Shown here piece after piece: positions 1-4,036 of a DNA stretch of 5,912 bases. The first letter of the stretch is position 1. Every line of letters starts with the position of its first letter. The position numbers and the translations under genes were made by a program. Source of the stretch: Bacteroidales bacterium UBA2632 (GTDB taxonomy: Bacteria; Bacteroidota; Bacteroidia; Bacteroidales; Dysgonomonadaceae); assembly GCA_002359825.1 (NCBI GenBank), contig DENY01000063.1:6531-12442 (forward strand). Direction: 5' to 3'. The notes under the pieces are model-generated. The model was not told the origin of the DNA and did not search any database. It was given only the letters and a program-made list of their open reading frames with translations.

Positions 1-466
1 GTGTCATAATTCAAAATGCAAGTGGATTTATTACTAAACAAGCACTTTTTATACGTTTTCAGTGTTACTCTGCCTCCTATTATGTGTCAACCATAAGTAT
101 TAGGTGAAGAAATATGTCAAAAAACTTATACTTGAAGAGTGAATAGTGTTGAATCTGTTAAAGAATGTTGTGAAAGTTATGTTTTCTATGTAGCACAACC
201 ATGAGTAAATCTTTACTAATTAAAAAATCATCGTTGCATTTTCATTTGGGAATCATTACTAACTAGAAAATCATCGTTGCATTTTCATTTCGCAATGATT
301 ACTAATTAGAATTTCACCGTTGCATTTTCAATTGGGAATATATACTTCAATAAGACAAATCGACAATGCATTTTTAAGATGTCATATTCAAATACATCTA
401 TTTTAAGCTTTGTTTTTTTCTTAACTAGAATAATATATCTCAAGTTATGACAGTATAATTATTTGT
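1..466. other. AT-rich gene-free region
   Basis: No convincing coding sequence is seen on either strand. The longest start-to-stop stretch noticed on the plus strand near the left edge is about 26 codons from position 16, with no supporting features. Apart from the 43-bp tandem repeat nothing could be assigned. The gene upstream of the window is not visible. Confidence 0.6.
215..343. repeat. 43-bp tandem repeat, three copies
   Basis: Three head-to-tail units lie at 215-257, 258-300 and 301-343. Each begins ACTAAYTA and carries the core CGTTGCATTTTCA. Units 1 and 2 differ at about 5 of 43 positions, and unit 3 at about 10 from unit 2. A fourth, decayed unit may follow at 344-386 (AATGCATTTTT in a similar position). 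No spacers separate the units, so this is not a CRISPR array, and no replication initiator gene lies nearby. Function is unknown. It lies roughly 290 bases upstream of the gene starting at 630. Confidence 0.85.
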
Positions 467-488
467 CTTGTAGTAATTTTACTACAAG
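467..488. repeat. 10-bp perfect palindrome (CTTGTAGTAA/TTACTACAAG)
   Basis: Arms 467-476 and 479-488 are perfect reverse complements separated by TT. A 2-nt loop is too tight for a full RNA hairpin, so a dimeric protein-binding site is as likely as a stem-loop. The right arm is part of TTTTACTACAA (477-487), which recurs at 499-509, exactly 22 bp on. The same core (TTGTAGTAA) occurs just after the downstream gene. Confidence 0.6.
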
Positions 489-509
489 AGCTTCCAACTT
501 TTACTACAA
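477..509. promoter_or_regulatory. Direct repeat TTTTACTACAA, 22-bp period (possible operator)
   Basis: TTTTACTACAA occurs at 477-487 and again at 499-509. The 22-bp period is about two helical turns, which would place both copies on the same face of DNA. The second copy ends about 20 bp before the candidate -7 element of the promoter for the gene at 630, so a bound factor could act on that promoter. The repeat is seen directly; the operator role is inference. Confidence 0.35.
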
Positions 510-537
510 ATTGTATAATAAATATAATGTATTTTTG
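510..537 (+). promoter_or_regulatory. Candidate Bacteroidota-type promoter for the gene at 630
   Basis: TATTTTTG at 530-537 matches the Bacteroidota -7 consensus TAnnTTTG at all fixed positions. The best upstream partner is ATTG at 510-513, a 16-bp gap that is shorter than the usual 19-21, so the -33 element is weak. Transcription would start near 544 and leave a leader of about 85 nt. In DNA this AT-rich such matches also arise by chance. Confidence 0.35.
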
Positions 538-629
538 TAAAGAATACTTCAAAGAGATTTTGTCACCTTTTGCAAATCATCTAAGAGTATTCATAAATAA
601 CATAAGTTTCATTATAAAATTTTTATCAA

Positions 630-1634
630 ATGAATTTTTCAAATGTGAGTTTTTTTAATAAACTCAAAACTCAAGAATTTCCAGAGTTATTTTACCACAT
701 CACCTCCATAAAGAGTGTAGAAGAGGTAGAACTGGATTACGTTAAAGTATGGTTGGAACGTGCCCTGGCACATGACAACGAATTGCAATTTGTAATGAAT
801 ATGCAAAAGCCCCATCCACTAACAAAAGTATTGAACAGACAATGTCTGGAACGCAAAAATTATCTTGTATCCATGGGTGGTATAATACGTAGCAATTTGC
901 AATCGCCCAGTCAAAGCAATAGGGACGCAGCAGAAGTGCTTAGTATGTGGATGAAAAGGCATCAAGAGTATCTTTACAGACCATCAGCTATTCTTCAAAA
1001 CCGTATGGTTAAAAATATGACTACAGAGATGAGTCATAGCGAAGATTTTTCTGAAGCTCTTGGAACTTTAGATCTTGTGTCTGAATTTGATACTATTAAA
1101 GCCTTAACAGTAAGCATTGATCGAAATTTCAAAAAACGTGCAAATCAGCAATCAACAGATGTGTTGAAAAGTATAGAAATTAGATCAAATGTGTATGCAA
1201 CTTTACTAGAGCTTCTCACAGCTGTGTCTATGGCACAGAAGCTAGAAGAACCTGGTGAACACTTTTACTTGGACTATTGCAGAGAAATTAACAGGTATCT
1301 CGATATTTATCGAGCAACTTATGACTCTCGCATTACACGTAGAAGAAATGGTCAAGCTAAACAAGACCAACCAGAAGAGGAAATCGACAATGGTGAGCAT
1401 CCAATCGTAAATGCCAGATCGGCTAAGCCAAAACCATTCACACTAAGTGCAATGAATGGATTGAAGGTGGACGTGGCAGCCATGAATGGCAATGCAATCC
1501 AACAAGAGGCAGAACATGAGAAACCAACCAATGGTGGCGTGGTGCATGATATCCCTGCAACTTCCGAAATTGTCGATGTTGAACACCAAGGTGCAAAGAA
1601 TGGGTTGGATCAAATGTCAGAAGACCATCTGTAA
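630..1634 (+). CDS. Hypothetical helical protein, DUF6261-like
   Basis: This 334-residue protein has no signal peptide, membrane segment or recognised catalytic motif. Residues 1-240 look almost entirely alpha-helical and resemble, from memory of the family, the Bacteroidota proteins grouped as DUF6261. The recognisable pattern is an N-terminal SFFNKLKTQEF-like segment, a central LYRPSAILQNR segment (about 115-125), a DTIKAL helix (154-159), and a late IEIRSNVYATLLELL helix (182-196) followed by an arginine-rich stretch (234-239). Residues 240-334 change character: rich in E, N, Q and K, with repeated AMNG/KNG/TNG tripeptides, probably disordered. ATG at 630 is the first in-frame start and has no clear Shine-Dalgarno, as is usual in Bacteroidota. 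The gene stands alone between repeat-rich intergenic regions. Function is unknown; the coding call is firm and the family call moderate. Confidence 0.85.
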   Translation: MNFSNVSFFNKLKTQEFPELFYHITSIKSVEEVELDYVKVWLERALAHDNELQFVMNMQKPHPLTKVLNRQCLERKNYLVSMGGIIRSNLQSPSQSNRDAAEVLSMWMKRHQEYLYRPSAILQNRMVKNMTTEMSHSEDFSEALGTLDLVSEFDTIKALTVSIDRNFKKRANQQSTDVLKSIEIRSNVYATLLELLTAVSMAQKLEEPGEHFYLDYCREINRYLDIYRATYDSRITRRRNGQAKQDQPEEEIDNGEHPIVNARSAKPKPFTLSAMNGLKVDVAAMNGNAIQQEAEHEKPTNGGVVHDIPATSEIVDVEHQGAKNGLDQMSEDHL

Positions 1635-1638
1635 AGTG

Positions 1639-1667
1639 TTATTACAACTTTGATGAAGTTGTAGTAA
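1639..1667. terminator. Inverted repeat just after the DUF6261-like gene
   Basis: TTATTACAACTT (1639-1650) and AAGTTGTAGTAA (1656-1667) form a 12-bp stem with one G-U pair and a 5-nt loop, starting 5 bases after the stop codon. It is AT-rich and lacks a U-tract, so it is a poor classical terminator. It may instead be a processing signal or a protein site, since its right arm contains the same TTGTAGTAA word found upstream of the gene. Confidence 0.4.
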
Positions 1668-1706
1668 AGTTCGCATAAGGGCTATGGCTCTACAGCGAAG
1701 TAGATT

Positions 1707-1773
1707 AAAGAAGAAAAAACGTTTATTTGTAGTTGCCGCTGCAAATTTTAAAAGGAAACGTTTTTTCTTCTTT
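1707..1773. terminator. 18-bp perfect inverted repeat with U-rich 3' arm
   Basis: Arms 1707-1724 (AAAGAAGAAAAAACGTTT) and 1756-1773 are perfect reverse complements around a 31-nt loop. A small inner stem, ATTTG (1725-1729) with CAAAT (1742-1746), may extend it. On the plus strand the 3' arm and following bases are very T-rich, so this could terminate the DUF6261-like transcript. The stem is AT-rich and the loop long for a standard terminator, so a small mobile remnant is an alternative. The loop contains TTTGTAGTTGCCG, close to the start of the neighbouring palindromic repeats. Confidence 0.45.
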
Positions 1774-1797
1774 TTCTGTTTTTATAATGTGGAATGT

Positions 1798-1826
1798 ATG
1801 TAGTGGCCCGACCTGCGTGTCGGCCA
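1798..1826 (+). repeat. REP-like hairpin, TGTAGTGGC family, copy A
   Basis: TGTAGT leads into a stem of TGGCC-GAC (1804-1812, with C1809 bulged) pairing with GTCGGCCA (1819-1826) around the loop CTGCGT. Layout and loop match copy C at 3929-3956. A short hairpin, CCATTT with AAATGG (1824-1840), follows directly. These look like short extragenic palindromes of the REP type; no associated transposase is visible here. Confidence 0.6.
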
Positions 1827-1845
1827 TTTGTAATAAATGGAGCAT

Positions 1846-1870
1846 TTGTAGTGGCCGACCTCGTCGGCCA
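1846..1870 (+). repeat. REP-like hairpin, TTGTAGTGGC family, copy B
   Basis: TTGTAGT is followed by a perfect 8-bp stem, TGGCCGAC (1852-1859) and GTCGGCCA (1863-1870), with loop CTC. It lies in the same orientation as copy A, 48 bp on. Its stem is that of copy A without the bulged C, and its loop is shorter. Confidence 0.6.
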
Positions 1871-1953
1871 ATGGCGAATCAGACATTCAAGATGATGAGG
1901 TGTTAATTGGTTATTATTTGATTATTTGGATATTGATTTCTGTTTCAGCCCCC

Positions 1954-2037
1954 AACCACGAAGTGGTTTAACATGAATAGCCACGGGTGAAACCCGTGGT
2001 GACAATGATGGAATAGCTAGGAACCCTGAATGGGTTC
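1954..2037 (+). repeat. Three-hairpin palindromic element, left copy
   Basis: Three hairpins lie in order. H1 is AACCAC/GTGGTT (1954-1968) with loop GAA. H2 is CCACGGGT/ACCCGTGG (1981-1999) with loop GAA. H3 is GAACCC/GGGTTC (2021-2037) with loop TGAAT. The H1-H2 gap is 12 nt and includes AACATGAATA; the H2-H3 gap is 21 nt. The inverted element at 3803-3875 has the same hairpin order, spacings and linker but different stem sequences. It is probably a repeated extragenic element of Bacteroidota genomes. Confidence 0.6.
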
Positions 2038-2107
2038 AATATCAAGCAAGAGGAATGGTGCTGTAGTGTCTTCGATGCAGATATCCACAGTAAATAGTAG
2101 GTTGAAC

Positions 2108-2116
2108 CCCTTTAGG
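2108..2116. repeat. Target-site duplication, left copy (CCCTTTAGG)
   Basis: CCCTTTAGG abuts the left inverted terminus and is repeated exactly at 3796-3804 next to the right terminus. Because the site is palindromic with GG/CC at the junctions, the boundary is ambiguous: the same bases also fit a 7-bp duplication, or a 5-bp CTTTA duplication (2110-2114 and 3798-3802) with termini starting GG. Confidence 0.75.
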
Positions 2117-2148
2117 TAGGGTGTTCATTTTGTTGTTCCTAAATTCAC
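2117..2148 (+). repeat. IS left terminal inverted repeat
   Basis: It starts TAGGGTGTTCATTTT, then GTT, GTTCCT and AAATTCAC. Against the right end about 28 of 33 aligned columns agree, with one single-base gap and a 3-nt block (GTT versus AAC) as the main differences. It overlaps the end of the transposase gene. Confidence 0.85.
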
Positions 2149-3458
2149 CCCGTTTTCTGTAAACATTTCCTACGCAACTGCTCAAGATTTGGAGTTAAGT
2201 TATTCTTTGCCCAATCATTTATATGTGCAATTCGAGTATCTTCTAAAGCCGTTTTAAAGTTAAAGCCTTTGGCTTGATCTTTATTTGCAAGCTTTGTGTA
2301 AATTGGTAGATATAAGACTGATGTAGTAACACCATTTAATTTATTTGGTGACTTGATAGCTTTATACTTACCAAAAACAGATTCAATAATATCTGATGAG
2401 TTGTTGCGTGGGGCGGTTTCCTGCTCAAAGAGCATGACTTCTTTTCTAAGGAATTCATTAAAGTTCTCTCCTATACAAATCATTCGAGAGTTACCACTTA
2501 AAAGGTGTGTTTGAATCGATTTTTCACATTCATAAACTGTCTCTTTTGATAAACCATTATGTTTACAAAGGTGCTCAATACGCTCTACACACTGCATAAC
2601 ACTAGATAACTCATCTATAAGAGCAGCATTTGCAGGTATAAATAAAAACGCTTTTTGCACATCCACATTCAACGTGTCATACTTATCAAGTATTCTAGAT
2701 GACCATTTAACCCAGTTCGAAAGGTTCATGAAACGAGCAATAGTGCGTTGAGTGGGAGGAAGCAGATAAGCTATTTTCGTCATATTGTATTTGAACTTAG
2801 ACTTAGCCATTAACTTAACATATTTCTTAAAATCAAATTCCTTACCATAACCTCTTTCTAAATACATAGCTAATGAGTGACTAATGTCGTGGAGATGAAT
2901 CATTTTTGCACATCTGACTCCCTTATTCATAACCGAAGCATTATCAGTTATTACAAAGTCTGGAATGTGTCCCACTTTTTCGCTGGCTTTTTGAAGTTGT
3001 AATCCTATATTCTCTCCGTTCCAACTCTTTGCTACAGCTATGTCAATCACATTTACATCTTCGCAACTTAAAGGTTGCCCCTGATGTTCAGATGGAATTG
3101 CCAGAGTAAGAAGTAATTTCTCGCTACCTATCATCATGCTTTCGTCTGTAACTAGTGCGTAATTAATGTCCTGCACAGATTCGCCAGCTGTTTCATAAAC
3201 TTTCAATCCGCATTTTTTCATCCAAATTAAAATAGTATTATGACAAGGTACTTTACTTGAAAAGTCACCGAATGATTCACCCAATGCTTCACCCAAAACT
3301 TCATTTATCACTTCCAGAACTGAAACTACTGAACGTGAACCACATTTAACACGTGTGTAAAGTAGGGTGCTCAATCGCACAATAAGTTCTGAGTATGAAT
3401 AACCGTCAATAGACTCTAAAGTGATTGTTTTTGTTCTTTGCACTAAGTTACGCTCCAC
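2145..3458 (-). CDS. DDE-type transposase (second ORF of the IS)
   Basis: This 437-residue frame probably catalyses transposition of the surrounding element. Near residues 69-84 a segment ending PCHNTILIWMKKCGL looks like a DNA-binding helix-turn-helix. A D-D-E triad is proposed: D105 in LVTDESMMIG, D172 in VITDNASVMNKG and E359 in SSDIIESVFGKYK. The wide D172-E359 gap (187 residues) suggests a helical insertion domain, and D191-x-x-H194 in HDISHSLAMYL resembles the C/D-x-x-H motif of several transposases with such insertions. The only nearby start in this frame is GTG at 3458, without a clear ribosome site. The frame is open further upstream through two A-runs, so the functional protein is probably a -1 frameshift fusion with the 61-residue ORF. 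Residues are my reading; family membership was not confirmed. Confidence 0.8.
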   Translation of the reverse strand: MERNLVQRTKTITLESIDGYSYSELIVRLSTLLYTRVKCGSRSVVSVLEVINEVLGEALGESFGDFSSKVPCHNTILIWMKKCGLKVYETAGESVQDINYALVTDESMMIGSEKLLLTLAIPSEHQGQPLSCEDVNVIDIAVAKSWNGENIGLQLQKASEKVGHIPDFVITDNASVMNKGVRCAKMIHLHDISHSLAMYLERGYGKEFDFKKYVKLMAKSKFKYNMTKIAYLLPPTQRTIARFMNLSNWVKWSSRILDKYDTLNVDVQKAFLFIPANAALIDELSSVMQCVERIEHLCKHNGLSKETVYECEKSIQTHLLSGNSRMICIGENFNEFLRKEVMLFEQETAPRNNSSDIIESVFGKYKAIKSPNKLNGVTTSVLYLPIYTKLANKDQAKGFNFKTALEDTRIAHINDWAKNNLTPNLEQLRRKCLQKTG

Positions 3459-3628
3459 CCGTCGTTTTTTTTTAATTCTTTTTTTAATTCAGTTGCTTTA
3501 TTCTTAGATTTCTCTAGTTTTTTGGATAAATTCTTGTTCTCTTTTTTTAAATCAGAGTTTTGTTTATTTGACTTAGAAAGTTCACTTTTCAAGTGAGCAT
3601 TATCAGCTTCAATTTTAGTCTTTTTCAT
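3443..3628 (-). CDS. Coiled-coil N-terminal ORF of the IS transposase
   Basis: This 61-residue, strongly lysine/glutamate-rich ORF is almost entirely a predicted coiled coil. Two heptad series can be read: I6, L13, S20, L27, L34, S41, L48, and L17, N24, N31, L38, A45, L52. It ends 16 nt inside the transposase frame. At K54-N55 the sequence reads A AAA AAC; a -1 slip would replace the last residues (DGWSVT) by RRVERNLVQR and continue into the transposase, giving about 494 residues. The likely role is dimerisation of the transposase, with the short unfused form possibly a regulator. ATG at 3628 lies in an AT-rich leader without a clear Shine-Dalgarno. Confidence 0.7.
   Translation of the reverse strand: MKKTKIEADNAHLKSELSKSNKQNSDLKKENKNLSKKLEKSKNKATELKKELKKNDGWSVT
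3464..3470 (-). promoter_or_regulatory. Probable programmed -1 frameshift site, A AAA AAC
   Basis: On the minus strand the heptamer A AAA AAC lies in the correct phase (codons AAA-AAC, residues 54-55 of the coiled-coil ORF) within a run of nine A (3465-3473). A second run of seven A (3479-3485) lies 14 nt upstream, also in the phase A AAA AAA. The -1 frame is open from a TGA just upstream of both runs through the whole transposase. RNA polymerase slippage on A9 would give the same product. Confidence 0.6.
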
Positions 3629-3655
3629 TGATGAAATATTATTAGTTATTTACCA

Positions 3656-3687
3656 TAAAGATACTAATAATCAACGATATATACAAG
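3656..3687 (-). promoter_or_regulatory. Weak candidate promoter of the IS genes
   Basis: On the minus strand CTTG (3684-3687) and TATCTTTA (3656-3663) are separated by 20 bp, each one base off the Bacteroidota -33 (TTTG) and -7 (TAnnTTTG) consensus. Spacing and position, 28 bases before the ATG at 3628, fit, but the match is modest. Confidence 0.3.
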
Positions 3688-3762
3688 TCATTTAACATGA
3701 TAATCATCATATAAGCAAAGAAAAACATACTCATTTATAGCATGAAAGTAGGGTGATATAAT

Positions 3763-3795
3763 GTCAATTTCAGGAACGTTAAAATGAACACCCTA
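3763..3795 (-). repeat. IS right terminal inverted repeat
   Basis: Read on the minus strand it begins TAGGGTGTTCATTTT, then AAC, GTTCCT and GAAATTGAC. An extra TAGGGTGATA in the opposite orientation (plus strand from 3749) lies just inside this end and may be a subterminal transposase site. Confidence 0.85.
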
Positions 3796-3804
3796 CCCTT
3801 TAGG
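3796..3804. repeat. Target-site duplication, right copy (CCCTTTAGG)
   Basis: This exactly repeats 2108-2116. Joining the left flank through 2116 to base 3805 restores GAACCC-CTTTA-GGGTTC, a hairpin that the insertion split. Confidence 0.75.
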
Positions 3805-3875
3805 GTTCTGGTGCCTAATTGACTCATTAACCCCGCATTTCATACGGGGTTATTCATGTTTGACCCCTTCAGGGG
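3803..3875 (-). repeat. Three-hairpin palindromic element, right copy, split by the IS
   Basis: Read on the minus strand: H1' is CCCCT/AGGGG (3864-3875), H2' is a 10-bp stem with one mismatch (3829-3851) and loop GAA, and H3' is GAACCC/GGGTTC, whose one arm is 3803-3808 and whose other arm lies left of the IS at 2105-2110. The gaps are 12 nt (with AACATGAATA) and 20 nt, matching the left copy at 12 and 21. It faces the left copy in inverted orientation. Confidence 0.6.
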
Positions 3876-3928
3876 CTTGTGATTGAAAAAGAGTATTTCG
3901 ATTAATCGGTTGCAATTTATTTTACCAA

Positions 3929-3956
3929 TGGCGCACACACAGGTGCGCCACTACAA
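3929..3956 (-). repeat. REP-like hairpin, TTGTAGTGGC family, copy C
   Basis: On the minus strand TTGTAGT leads into stem TGGCGCAC/GTGCGCCA (3943-3950 and 3929-3936, 8 bp, perfect) with loop CTGTGT. Leader, stem length and loop match copies A and B, but the stem core is GCGCAC rather than CCGAC and is still fully paired. It lies about 60 bases after the radical SAM stop codon, where it could protect the 3' end or slow RNA polymerase; no U-tract follows. Confidence 0.6.
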
Positions 3957-4001
3957 TAGAGTTGTGTCATCCCATAACTCAAATCTCATACCGCATTTTT
4001 T

Positions 4002-4036
4002 CTTAACTCTTAACTCTTAATTCTTAATTCTTATTT
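4002..4036. repeat. Heptamer tandem repeat (CTTAAYT)5
   Basis: Five consecutive 7-bp units read CTTAACT, CTTAACT, CTTAATT, CTTAATT and CTTATTT. Such heptamer arrays are common between genes in Bacteroidota. Here the array overlaps the 3' end of the radical SAM gene: on the minus strand the last codons (IRIKN and stop) are read from the repeat. Confidence 0.75.

Larger units (their letters stand above)
2117..3795 (-). mobile_element. Complete insertion sequence, about 1.68 kb, family not assigned
   Basis: The element is bounded by imperfect terminal inverted repeats (2117-2148 and 3763-3795), of which the outer 15 bp, TAGGGTGTTCATTTT, are identical, and is flanked by a perfect 9-bp repeat. 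It encodes, on the minus strand, a coiled-coil ORF and a DDE-type transposase joined through a probable -1 frameshift. The transposase stop codon lies inside the left terminal repeat, a compact layout usual for insertion sequences. There are no passenger genes. Termini, target copies and both ORFs are intact apart from the frameshift, so the element may be active and recent. I do not recognise its family. Confidence 0.85.

Noticed and set aside
16..96. Short plus-strand ORF of about 26 codons
   Set aside because: It is too short, with no homology or promoter that I can recognise, in AT-rich DNA.
215..343. CRISPR array or plasmid-type iterons
   Set aside because: The 43-bp units are contiguous without spacers, and neither cas genes nor a replication initiator gene is present.
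3443..3628. Independent small regulatory protein unrelated to the transposase
   Set aside because: Its position inside the IS, the overlap in the -1 frame and the in-phase slippery heptamer fit a transposase N-terminus better, although a separate short product is also possible.
3929..3956. Intrinsic terminator of the radical SAM gene
   Set aside because: The hairpin is GC-rich and well placed but lacks a following U-tract, and it belongs to a repeat family also found in other contexts; kept as a repeat.
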